In this document: in pieces, positions 1-7,164 of the stretch
Layout: the number at the start of each line of letters is the position of its first letter
Numbering within the stretch: position 1 is the stretch's first letter
Source: an uncultured Duncaniella sp.
GTDB taxonomy: Bacteria; Bacteroidota; Bacteroidia; Bacteroidales; Muribaculaceae
Direction of reading: 5' to 3'
DNA length: 34,224 nt
Assembly: GCA_910577335.1 (NCBI GenBank)
Contig: CAJTMJ010000033.1
Span: 1-34,224 of the forward strand
Made by a program: the position numbers and the translations under genes
The notes under the pieces: generated by a model
What the model was told of the DNA's origin: nothing
The model's input: only the letters and a program-made list of their open reading frames with translations
The model's database searches: none

Positions 1-51
1 AATCCTCGCCCTTTTCTAAACGGCGACTACATCGGCGCGTCCGCTGAATAG
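1..51 (+). other. possible C-terminal end of an ORF cut by the window edge
   Basis: Frame 1 is open from the first base and ends with TAG at 49-51, giving 16 residues (NPRPFLNGDYIGASAE). It ends exactly where the truncated TPR lipoprotein gene on the opposite strand stops (52-54). It may be the tail of a gene brought in by a rearrangement, or chance. I do not recognise the peptide. Confidence 0.2.
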
Positions 52-414
52 TTACCCATATCTTATTCCATTTACGCAAATTATCCCGGCATAGTAATAT
101 GCTTTTGCCCGATAGGGATTGTCGTACTTATCCTTATAGTATTCCACCGACCGGTTTATCAGCGAGTCGTCGGTCTCATCCATACCCGACTTATATCTCG
201 CTTCTGTGAGCAGCAGAGCATAACGAGCCTTATCTTCCTTATTTTCAAGAAAGTTAGTATCAATTGCATCAAGAAGCACAATCGCTGAGTCGGGATTTTC
301 AGATACTAACTTTTCAATATGGTCAAACCGTTCACGCTGCCCAGAGGTGGAGCATGAATAAACAATAGATGATAAGAGGAGTAATATGATAGAAAAAAGA
401 CAGGTCTTGGACAT
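52..414 (-). pseudogene. truncated TPR-type lipoprotein (N-terminal fragment)
   Basis: 120 residues. The N-terminus is a lipoprotein signal (hydrophobic stretch ending SIVYSC, probable lipidated Cys21). It continues with text typical of long Bacteroidales tetratricopeptide-repeat proteins: a helix about successive 'deaths' of the form ENPDSAIVLLDAID, then YALLLTEARYK, DDSLINRSVEYY and RAKAYYYAGI. Family members are usually about 500-600 residues, often with a membrane helix and a regulatory C-terminus. Here the frame stops after the first repeat unit, directly at the junction with unrelated sequence at 1-51, so it is most likely a 5' remnant. It has its own promoter-like -7 element (TATCTTTG, 631-638 minus), but a foldback element separates that promoter from the start codon. 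What is seen: signal, repeat-like text and early stop. Inferred: loss of function. Confidence 0.6.
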
Positions 415-434
415 AATGGGAGGAATCTTCTATC

Positions 435-626
435 GAACTGATTTAAACTTTTTATTTTTTAAGATTTGATGCTATTTTCGAGATGAATTACCAGCTCGAT
501 GAGGGAGCTTAGCGAGCTAAGTGACCGAAGAGATGCTGATAATTCAGCCGAAAAGAGCTTCAAAGATTGAAAACATGGTAATTTTCAGTCTGAGTTTAAC
601 ATTTTATAAAAAGTTTAAATCAGTTC
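435..626 (-). promoter_or_regulatory. operator-like palindrome, split by an insertion
   Basis: Read leftward, the half-site GAACTGATTTAAA (614-626 on the plus strand, as TTTAAATCAGTTC) begins four bases after the -7 element. The second half lies at 435-447, 17-20 bases before the start codon of the TPR gene. Joined at TTTAAA, the halves recreate the palindrome found intact at 5408-5427. The intervening 166 bp is the foldback element. Operator function is inferred from symmetry and from its place at the expected transcription start. Confidence 0.45.
442..619. mobile_element. foldback (MITE-like) repeat, copy 1, with TTTAAA duplication
   Basis: A 166-bp core (448-613) begins CTTTTTAT and ends ATAAAAAG and is flanked on both sides by TTTAAA (442-447, 614-619). 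Counting the flanks, perfect 25-bp inverted ends span 431-455 and 606-630. The interior is itself an imperfect inverted repeat: TGATGCT..TTTTCG..TGAATTACCAGC on the left pairs with GCTGATAATTCA..CGAAAAGAGC on the right, around a central CTTAGC-GA-GCTAAG hairpin near 509-522. A second copy about 95% identical over about 170 bp lies at 4066-4217. It carries no credible gene. It is interpreted as a non-autonomous foldback element that used TTTAAA as its target. Confidence 0.6.
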
Positions 627-630
627 GATA

Positions 631-658
631 CAAAGATAGTTATTTTTTCAATATCCAA
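631..658 (-). promoter_or_regulatory. promoter of the TPR lipoprotein fragment
   Basis: On the minus strand TATCTTTG (plus 631-638) matches the Bacteroidota -7 consensus TAnnTTTG, with TTG (plus CAA, 656-658) 17 bases upstream as a possible -33 element. The predicted start falls at the beginning of the GAACTGATTTAAA half-palindrome. Confidence 0.5.
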
Positions 659-701
659 GACCTGCCTTTAAAAAATAAGTTATCGAACTCTCTCGAAGCT
701 A

Positions 702-3700
702 TTATCTGACGTAAGTTGCGGCGATGATACCTGCCACAACGTCATTGGAGATAGTCTCAAGCGAGAGCGATTTAAGTTCCTTGGTTAGATCGAGAGGGAG
801 ACGGAGCATCACACCGGCACCGCCATCTATACGACGACCGTACACACCCTTGATGCCAAGTGTTTCAGCCACATTGGCTGTCACAGAGCCATCCTTGAGT
901 ATCATACGGTATGGGCGTGGCGTGTCAATCTTAAATGCCTTGCCGTCCGTAAAGTAATCCTGCTCGATGGGGCACCAGTTGTTGGGAGCAATAAGCGGAA
1001 GCACCTCCTCTGAGCCGTCGGCATATTTCACAGTTATGCGGGCATTCTCCATGTGGCACTGCATGTGGTTGGTGCTACCGGCAAGCAGGAGCTGAAGGGC
1101 GCGCGCATTGCCTGTGAGCGGTATGATCACACTGTCGGGATAATTGTCGAACAGGGAGGTATACACCACATTCTTACCCTCGGCAACCGATGCGAAAGGT
1201 ATGCCGAGCGAGGTGGTGAACACACCATCGGCACCCACAGCCTTGCGCAGACCGGAGTCGTCGATATGGGCGGTGTCATCGGGATGGCACCATTCGCCTA
1301 TACCCTGCACAGGTATCTGAAGTGTGGTGTAAGGTGAACGGGGTGACAGGTATTCATTGCGGAATATATCGGTGACATTGGAATTGTAGTGCGATGAAAT
1401 GTCAACAGGCTCATACACATCGCTCGGTGTCACTTTCAGGTCAAGTCCGAGTTTCAGAGGGTCAACGGCGGGATGCTTGTAGCTTCCGGTCTCCTCCCAC
1501 CATGTGAAATCGCCCGACTTCACCTCACGGAATCCCTGACGATGCTTGCCTGTGGCGGTCGGGGTGACTGATGCGACAGGCGCACCATCCCATTCTATTA
1601 CAAGATCCATCTGGTCAGCCACAGGTGTTGAAACGGCGATGGAGGGGAGGTCGATGCTGTTTTCCACGACTGTCCACTTGGCGGGGACACCGTTTACCTT
1701 CACAGACTTGACCTTATCGACATAAGCCCTTAAGGTGAAATCGACATCACGGATAGAGTCAAGCCCCACGGTGAGCTTATAAGTCTCGGTCATCCCGTCA
1801 CGCTTAAAGTCAAGAGTGAAGTCGGAGTGCCTGATAGAGGCATGGTCCCACTCGTAAGGAAAGCCGGGACGAAGCGAGAGGCGATGATGGAGAGCGTCGG
1901 GATTAAAACCGTAAAGCCCCTGCACCACCGCGCGCGACATCATGGCTATAGGGTCGGCGAAGTCACGGTAACATTCACCTCGTGCGGCGTCATAGAAACT
2001 GATCTGACCGATATTGCCCGGACTGTTTCCGAGATACATCCCGTCGAGCATCGAGCTTTTGAGCAGGTGCGCTGCCTCGTTGGGACGTCCGGCTTGCCAA
2101 TAGGCTAAGGCAGTATGAAGCACCTCGGCAAATGCAACATTGTTTATGCTCCATGCGTATGGAAGCCAGTCGGTGGTGGAGACTGTAGCATAATCATCCT
2201 TATCGAGACCTTCAGCCACAACGGGGATATGGGGGATGTTGTTATCGACATAGCGTGTAGCCTGATATGCCTTGAATTCATCAGCCACATCGCTGTCTAT
2301 AGCATGATACACAGTCCACAATGCCGGATGGTCATGCAGTCTTTTATGCCCCATGAAGTCCTTATGTTCAGCCCAGACACCCTTCTCCGGCATCCACAGG
2401 GTGGAATTAAGAGCCGAGAGTATCTTGTCAGCCTCTTTCTGATAAGGGGTGGGATCCTCACCTATCTTTTCAGCTATCTCGGCGGCTATTTTGTTGGCAC
2501 GGTAATTGTATGCCGACGAGTGGGTAACAGCACCGCTATTGTAATAGAGGGCATCGCTCGCCCAGATACAGCAATATGCGTCATACAGACCATTGTCGTC
2601 AGGGTCGTAGTTGCGTTTCTCCCATGCGAGATGCAGAGTGATGGGTGTCCACATCTTGCGGGCATAGTCCAAGTCGCCGGTCCATTTGATATGCCAAAGC
2701 AGCTCGTCCATGTAGCATAGGTTCATGTCGTAGTGGTGCATCTGGTCATTACGTTCCGGGTCACGGCATATATAACCGTTGCTATACATCTGTGTGCCCC
2801 ATTTTTTCAAGGCTCGCGCCATCTGTTTGCCGGGATCCTGCGAGGGGTGCGGTATGGTGGGTTCCACATCGGTGACCTGCGACTTGGCGTAGGCATCGAA
2901 ATGGGAGCGGGCACGGTCGTGCCATCCGAGGAAATCGCCATTGTAAGCTCCACGCCAACCGCTGAGAGTCATACGCCAACCGATAGCGCCATGCAGCCAT
3001 ACTTTCCCGTCCCAGTTGCCCTCGGCAGCGTTCATAATCACCGAGCCGAGGGTGTTGAAATACGGGTCAGGGGTATCTATGACTAATTTCCCAGCCAATT
3101 CCTCACGCTGAGCATCAGCCTTGGCGTATTCCTTGGCAAGGAATTTCTGATTGGCGGCAGATAAGGCACGGTCGGCATATTTAATATACACAGTCTTATT
3201 TTTACCGCCAATTTTCACCGGACATTCCTTCAGGTCACGACGTTCAGGATCGGGAGCGAAGCAGTTGGCGGGGTCGGCACCCATGTCGCCGTTGCGGTTA
3301 ATCTTGATTTTCACGGTGGCGCAGGTGACAGCTGTCAACACACTCCCCTTAGGCATACCTGTGGCTTCAATTTTCCAGATGCCGCTTTCGATGTCGCGTG
3401 GGGCGAGCAGTGTCATAATGATTTTTCCACCCTCCCAAGCGGGGTCGGTCAGCACATATTTGCGTTCACCTCCCCGGTAGTATGACGTGCAGTCAGCCAC
3501 AGAATCGAGCCGTTGCTTTTTCCCGTCAATGTTAAGGATGAAATGGATGTTGCGGTTCTCCTTACCATGAAAGCCGGCAAATATCGGGCGGTCGCTTGTC
3601 TCCATCCTGAAAGCGGTGTTGCCGCCGTAGAGTGCCCTCGTGTAGAGATTCTTACCATTGTGCGATTTTATATAGCCGTCGTCGGTAGGTGTATACTGTA

Positions 3701-3812
3701 ATACCCTATCGCCACCCCTATCCAAGGGGTTATGGTCGAACATGCCTACATAGGACTGGGCTGCCGCCACAAGCGGAAACACAATCCCCAATACGGATAA
3801 AAATTTTTTCAT
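702..3812 (-). CDS. secreted DUF4450-type six-hairpin glycosidase
   Basis: 1036 residues. A Sec signal peptide (1-18, ending VAAA) exports it to the periplasm or surface. Residues about 21-215 resemble the DUF4450 N-terminal beta-sandwich (NLYTRALYGGNTAFRMETSDRPIF). About 245-700 resemble an (alpha/alpha)6 six-hairpin glycosidase: WDGKVWLHGAIGWRMTLSGWRGAY at 267-290, DPDDNGLYDAYCCIWASD at 403-420 and THSSAYNYRANK at 430-441, with acidic candidates D403, D405, D406 and D420. The remaining roughly 300 residues are beta-rich and may bind carbohydrate. DUF4450 proteins occur in Bacteroides pectin/rhamnogalacturonan loci. I think of the GH142 beta-L-arabinofuranosidases as possible relatives, but that is recollection, not a search. 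It is transcribed alone: a promoter candidate at 3983-4012 and a foldback-split palindrome lie upstream. The substrate is unknown. Confidence 0.75.
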   Translation of the reverse strand: MKKFLSVLGIVFPLVAAAQSYVGMFDHNPLDRGGDRVLQYTPTDDGYIKSHNGKNLYTRALYGGNTAFRMETSDRPIFAGFHGKENRNIHFILNIDGKKQRLDSVADCTSYYRGGERKYVLTDPAWEGGKIIMTLLAPRDIESGIWKIEATGMPKGSVLTAVTCATVKIKINRNGDMGADPANCFAPDPERRDLKECPVKIGGKNKTVYIKYADRALSAANQKFLAKEYAKADAQREELAGKLVIDTPDPYFNTLGSVIMNAAEGNWDGKVWLHGAIGWRMTLSGWRGAYNGDFLGWHDRARSHFDAYAKSQVTDVEPTIPHPSQDPGKQMARALKKWGTQMYSNGYICRDPERNDQMHHYDMNLCYMDELLWHIKWTGDLDYARKMWTPITLHLAWEKRNYDPDDNGLYDAYCCIWASDALYYNSGAVTHSSAYNYRANKIAAEIAEKIGEDPTPYQKEADKILSALNSTLWMPEKGVWAEHKDFMGHKRLHDHPALWTVYHAIDSDVADEFKAYQATRYVDNNIPHIPVVAEGLDKDDYATVSTTDWLPYAWSINNVAFAEVLHTALAYWQAGRPNEAAHLLKSSMLDGMYLGNSPGNIGQISFYDAARGECYRDFADPIAMMSRAVVQGLYGFNPDALHHRLSLRPGFPYEWDHASIRHSDFTLDFKRDGMTETYKLTVGLDSIRDVDFTLRAYVDKVKSVKVNGVPAKWTVVENSIDLPSIAVSTPVADQMDLVIEWDGAPVASVTPTATGKHRQGFREVKSGDFTWWEETGSYKHPAVDPLKLGLDLKVTPSDVYEPVDISSHYNSNVTDIFRNEYLSPRSPYTTLQIPVQGIGEWCHPDDTAHIDDSGLRKAVGADGVFTTSLGIPFASVAEGKNVVYTSLFDNYPDSVIIPLTGNARALQLLLAGSTNHMQCHMENARITVKYADGSEEVLPLIAPNNWCPIEQDYFTDGKAFKIDTPRPYRMILKDGSVTANVAETLGIKGVYGRRIDGGAGVMLRLPLDLTKELKSLSLETISNDVVAGIIAATYVR

Positions 3813-3856
3813 GATTTTAATTTTTTTAGGTTGATACTGACGTTTGGTTGAACTGA

Positions 3857-4223
3857 TTTAAACTTTTTATTTTTGGTAGTTATATATAATATTACACTAT
3901 AATATATTGACGCTTCACAGTGCCGACCGATGCCGGCCACTCCACGCCCCCTTCCTCTCCTACCGAGGGTGTATTCATGTTGCAAATATACAAAATAAAA
4001 ACCAATACGCAATGGCTTAGTTTAGTTTTTTGTGTGGATTTGTATATAATTACCTTATTTTTTTAAGATTTGATGCTATTTTCGAGATGAGTTATCAGCT
4101 CGATGAGGGAGCTTAGCGAGCTAAGTGACCGAAGAGATGCTGGTAATTCAGCCGAAAAGAGCATCAAAGATTGAAAACAAGGTAATTTTCAGCCTGAGTT
4201 TAACTTTTTATAAAAAGTTTAAA
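3857..4223. mobile_element. foldback repeat, copy 2, enlarged
   Basis: Bounded by TTTAAA (3857-3862 and 4218-4223), with CTTTTTAT (3863-3870) and ATAAAAAG (4210-4217) inside. From about 4066 rightward it matches copy 1 with roughly seven substitutions in 170 bp. Its left arm keeps AATTACCTTATTTT (about 4049-4062), which pairs with AAAACAAGGTAATT on the right arm and is absent from copy 1. About 180 bp (3871-4048) has no counterpart in copy 1. It includes a GC-rich tract (about 3921-3968) and a promoter candidate. Arm changes at TGAGTTATCAGC/GCTGGTAATTCA keep pairing through G-U wobbles. Confidence 0.55.
3983..4012 (-). promoter_or_regulatory. promoter candidate of the DUF4450 glycosidase
   Basis: Minus-strand TATATTTG (plus 3983-3990) matches TAnnTTTG, with TTGC (plus GCAA, 4009-4012) 18 bases upstream. 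It lies inside the enlarged foldback copy, about 170 bases before the start codon. The resulting leader would hold the GC-rich tract and one palindrome half. Confidence 0.45.
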
Positions 4224-4246
4224 TCAGTTCGTTATGAAAACATGAT

Positions 4247-4282
4247 GAAAGGGTTGCAAAATGTTGCTTTTGCAACCCTTCC
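4247..4282 (-). terminator. hairpin terminator after GH43
   Basis: The inverted repeat GAAAGGGTTGCAAAA (4247-4261) / TTTTGCAACCCTTCC (4268-4282) with a 6-base loop lies 8 bases beyond the GH43 stop codon. On the minus strand the U-run after the stem is short, so efficiency is uncertain. Confidence 0.6.
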
Positions 4283-4290
4283 ATTTTACA

Positions 4291-5343
4291 TTATTTTTGC
4301 CGTTCGGCAGCCCATTTTTCAAGGCGGTCATACTCATCCTTGGTCAGGCGCATGAACGAACCGTGCTGAGGCGCATCCACGCCCTGAATATCCTGCGGTG
4401 AATGGAAATTCTTCATATATTCGTCCGCACGGCATATACGGTAATGCTTGGGGTTGGATGAATATTCTATATATGCAATGCACCATGTGGGATCACCCAT
4501 GAGCTGGAAGGCAGACACACCTTCGCACTTCTTGTTACCCTCAAAGTCAACATAGTCCGACTCGTCAGGCTCGCTCCACGGACCGTGAAGCGTGGGTGCG
4601 GTAGAGGTGAAGATGCCGGGCTTGCCACCCTCTTTCTTTATCATCATGTGATAGAGTCCGTCCTTCTCTACATAGTTGATATCAGCGTCGATAGTAGCGT
4701 ATCCCCAGTCGAAAAGCAGTTTGGGCTTTGTCAATGTGGTGAACGACTCATCGGCATACGAGTAATACATTCTGTCGTATGCCTCGCCATCCTCAGGATT
4801 CCAAAGCGAATAATATATCATGTAGCCACCCTTACGACCATCGCCCCAGTCATAATTGGGATCCCAGAATATCTGTGGCGCCCACACTCTGACTATTGTG
4901 GAATAATCCTTATAGGGGTCAGCCGAATCGGGGTCGGAAAAAATTTCCGCACCTTTACGGAAGTCAAATGTCACCGATTCCCAGTTTATAAGGTCATCGC
5001 TGCGAAGCAGGTCTATACCGTAATTGTGCCATTTGTGGCTCTTGGCAACACACATGTCAGTCGTAACCATAAGATAACCGGAACCGTCATGCTTGCGTGT
5101 TATGAAAGCGTCACGTGTTCCACCCTCGATGCGGGCATGTTCAGCCGGGCTGAATATAGAGTCGCCATTTATAACGTCATGATAGTTAAAACCGTCACGA
5201 CTGAGGGCGTATGCGGTCCATTCGCCTCTTCCACTCATGTGGCAATAAAGGTATCCGTAATCACCTTTCTGGAGGTTCTGGGCGAACGCCCCGACCGGCA
5301 ATGCAGCAAAAAGCAGCATAAGGAATTTCACTACTGTTTTCAT
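4291..5343 (-). CDS. secreted GH43-family glycosidase
   Basis: 350 residues with a signal peptide (about 1-21, PVGAFA|QN). The remainder fits a single five-bladed beta-propeller of clan GH-F: GDYGYLYCHMSGRGEWTAYALSRDG at 27-51, GGTRDAFITRK with D78 (candidate base), the WAPQ blade (154-157), TIDADI with D219/D221 (pKa-modulator candidates) and KCEGVSAFQ with E274 (general-acid candidate). The SGRGEWTAYA opening is typical of a Bacteroides GH43 branch annotated as arabinosidases or galactofuranosidases. The exact subfamily and substrate (alpha-L-Araf or beta-D-Galf) cannot be decided by eye. It has no carbohydrate-binding module. It has its own promoter, intact palindrome and terminator, and lies in the same direction as the DUF4450 glycosidase, with which it probably shares regulation. 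Confidence 0.8.
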   Translation of the reverse strand: MKTVVKFLMLLFAALPVGAFAQNLQKGDYGYLYCHMSGRGEWTAYALSRDGFNYHDVINGDSIFSPAEHARIEGGTRDAFITRKHDGSGYLMVTTDMCVAKSHKWHNYGIDLLRSDDLINWESVTFDFRKGAEIFSDPDSADPYKDYSTIVRVWAPQIFWDPNYDWGDGRKGGYMIYYSLWNPEDGEAYDRMYYSYADESFTTLTKPKLLFDWGYATIDADINYVEKDGLYHMMIKKEGGKPGIFTSTAPTLHGPWSEPDESDYVDFEGNKKCEGVSAFQLMGDPTWCIAYIEYSSNPKHYRICRADEYMKNFHSPQDIQGVDAPQHGSFMRLTKDEYDRLEKWAAERQK

Positions 5344-5407
5344 AAATATTACATTCTTGGATTTTAATTTAATTTCCTAAATTTGAACTGTGACAAATTG
5401 ATTTATT

Positions 5408-5441
5408 GAACTGGTTTAAATCAGTTCTATATGCAAAGGTA
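5408..5441 (-). promoter_or_regulatory. GH43 promoter with intact operator-like palindrome
   Basis: Minus-strand TACCTTTG (plus 5434-5441) fits TAnnTTTG. Six bases downstream begins the palindrome GAACTGGTTTAAATCAGTTC (plus 5408-5427), symmetric but for one base pair. It occupies about +1 to +20, where a repressor would block start or early elongation. The same half-sites occur before the two genes downstream. No clear -33 element is seen. Confidence 0.5.
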
Positions 5442-5471
5442 ACAAATGTTTGATAATCTTAAAAATAAAAT

Positions 5472-5505
5472 CCCGCAGATTCATAAGTTTATATAAATCT
5501 GCGGG
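5472..5505 (-). terminator. rho-independent terminator after the antiporter gene
   Basis: The stem CCCGCAGATT (5472-5481) / AATCTGCGGG (5496-5505) has a 14-base loop. On the minus strand it is followed by ATTTTATTTTT, 22 bases after the antiporter stop codon. Confidence 0.8.
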
Positions 5506-5526
5506 CAAGTATAAATATAGCGATTA

Positions 5527-7164
5527 TCAACAATGTTTCTCAGTGGCATGGCGACTGATGGCATCAGTCTCGGCAGCCTCAACCTGTTCCTCGGTAGGTT
5601 CATAACCGGGAGCCCATTTTGAGACTTCCCATGGCTTACGACCCTCTATCTGCCAGTCGAAAGGATAAAAGTGAGCATTTTTGTTTCGCCATGAGGGTTT
5701 GCGCACAGCGTATACCACCAACGGGATAGCCACGAAGACCGCAACACCGGCAAGGAGCAAGCCTATATACACAACCGGGCTTCCTGTCTCAATCTGTGCC
5801 GGCGGGAGATAGCTCAGCAACAACGCTGCAAGCGCTCCCAATATACCCAACGAGCATACCACGATTTCACCGATCTTGCCACCCGGCACTCTGAAACCCC
5901 TCTTCTTGTTGGGCTGAGTACGGCGCAATCTTATGAAAGCTCCGTATATCATCAGCACCATTATCAGGTAAATGATTGTCGCCATCTGCGACATAATCTG
6001 GTAGGCTGATTCAACTGTCGGAAGCACCAAAAGCACCAATGTCAGTATTGACACAAACACTCCGGCAACCATCAGTATTCGTTTATTGACACCCTTGTCA
6101 TTGACCTTCTGCAAGCCCATGGGGAGATAGCCTGACTGCGCCACTGCCATCAGACCAGTGGACGGTCCGTTGACCAATGCGCTTACCTGACCAATCACAC
6201 CTACCATAATCAGCAGTGCCACGACATTACCGAGCCATGACAAGCCGAAACTTGACCAAAAGGCATTGTATGCCACCAATAGCGACTGGAGCAAATCTAT
6301 CTTCTCACTCGGTATCACAAAACCTATTATCAAGGTTCCTATGGCATATACTGCCACGATTACCAATACAGCCAAGAACATAGCCTTAGGGAAATCCTTT
6401 GACGGGTTACGCATATCGTTGATATGCACAGCCTGCATCTCCATACCTCCATAAAACAGGAAGATGGAAGCCGCAAGAACTATGGTGCTGAGATGGGAGA
6501 AATTAGGGAAGAACGGCATAGGGTCCAAATCGATGGTTTTACCCATGCATACATATACAATGCCGAGCCCTATAAGTATGATACCGGGGATTATTGTTCC
6601 GCATAGTCCGCCAAGTGTACTGACCTTATTAGCAGCCTTCATCCCTCGGAAGGAATTCAGAGTCACACCCCAATATATCAGCAGTGCTATTATCAGCGTG
6701 TAAATCTTATCAGACGCCAGCTTGGCATCGAAACTCTCGGGCCAGAAAACGTATGCGAGCGAAGCCGCTCCGAACATCAGCACTGTCGGGAACCATATTA
6801 TCACTGTCTGCCATTCGAGATACATGGCTGTCCATCCCCAGCGTGGGCCGAACGCCTCCGACACCCAGCGATAGAGCCCGCCTGCCTTTGTGTATGTCGA
6901 TGCCAGTTCGGCACAGACCAATGAAAAAGGCAGCAGGAACACTACTGCGGCAAATATGTAGTAGAATATTGACTGAATCCCGAACTTAGCCTCTGAAGGC
7001 AAACCTCGAAGACTCAAAACTGACGTGATTATAAGCAATGCCATAGCCATCATGGTTATGGAGCCTTGCGCTGTGGATATCACTTTCTTTCTTCCTGATG
7101 CAGTATACGCCGATTTGTCACCGGTTCCCACTGAAGCGCCATCCCTGTTAGTTGAATTTGCCAT
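5527..7164 (-). CDS. gadC: glutamate/GABA antiporter-like APC permease (GadC family)
   Basis: 545 residues from the chosen ATG at 7164. An in-frame ATG 19 codons upstream (7221) gives a tail (MPGTGYRQSD..) that does not look conserved, so I prefer MANSTNRDG. This is an inner-membrane APC-superfamily transporter with about 12 hydrophobic segments. TM1 carries ITSVLSLRGLPSEAKFG, the GadC-type unwound substrate helix. Other landmarks are ELASTYTKAGGLYRWVSEAFG and FYGGMEMQAVHINDMRNPSKDFPKA. The hydrophilic C-terminal tail (FYPFDWQIEGRKPWEV) suits the pH-gated plug of GadC. Family role: exchange of external glutamate for internal GABA in acid resistance. No glutamate decarboxylase or glutaminase gene is adjacent, so the substrate pair is inferred. 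It is monocistronic, with a clear terminator, and diverges from the GH97 gene. Confidence 0.75.
   Translation of the reverse strand: MANSTNRDGASVGTGDKSAYTASGRKKVISTAQGSITMMAMALLIITSVLSLRGLPSEAKFGIQSIFYYIFAAVVFLLPFSLVCAELASTYTKAGGLYRWVSEAFGPRWGWTAMYLEWQTVIIWFPTVLMFGAASLAYVFWPESFDAKLASDKIYTLIIALLIYWGVTLNSFRGMKAANKVSTLGGLCGTIIPGIILIGLGIVYVCMGKTIDLDPMPFFPNFSHLSTIVLAASIFLFYGGMEMQAVHINDMRNPSKDFPKAMFLAVLVIVAVYAIGTLIIGFVIPSEKIDLLQSLLVAYNAFWSSFGLSWLGNVVALLIMVGVIGQVSALVNGPSTGLMAVAQSGYLPMGLQKVNDKGVNKRILMVAGVFVSILTLVLLVLPTVESAYQIMSQMATIIYLIMVLMIYGAFIRLRRTQPNKKRGFRVPGGKIGEIVVCSLGILGALAALLLSYLPPAQIETGSPVVYIGLLLAGVAVFVAIPLVVYAVRKPSWRNKNAHFYPFDWQIEGRKPWEVSKWAPGYEPTEEQVEAAETDAISRHATEKHC

Larger units (their letters stand above)
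3850..4230 (-). promoter_or_regulatory. operator-like palindrome of the DUF4450 gene, split by an insertion
   Basis: The half-sites GAACTGATTTAAA (3850-3862) and TTTAAATCAGTTC (4218-4230) are identical to those at 435-447 and 614-626, and together would rebuild the intact site at 5408-5427. Here they are 355 bp apart. No TAnnTTTG element is visible immediately beyond the distal half-site, unlike at the two related sites. Confidence 0.4.

Noticed and set aside
635..690. imperfect inverted repeat as terminator of the DUF4450 gene
   Set aside because: The A/T-only arms (near GTTATTTTTT and AAAAAATAAGTTATC) pair poorly and have no GC stem. The gene's terminator is left unassigned.
521..709. 62-codon forward ORF inside foldback copy 1
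   Set aside because: It shares its first 38 or so codons with the frame at 4125-4355 only because both lie in the repeat. The differing tails run into unrelated flanks, so it is a repeat-borne frame and not a gene.
2115..2720. 201-codon forward ORF opposite the DUF4450 gene
   Set aside because: Antisense to a clear glycosidase. The product has no domain or signal features, so it is a codon-bias shadow.
4125..4355. 76-codon forward ORF inside foldback copy 2
   Set aside because: Same repeat-derived frame. It runs across the GH43 terminator and antisense to the GH43 gene end.
4585..5367. 260-codon forward ORF opposite GH43
   Set aside because: Long, but entirely antisense to a strong GH43 gene. 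It has an atypical composition and no promoter.
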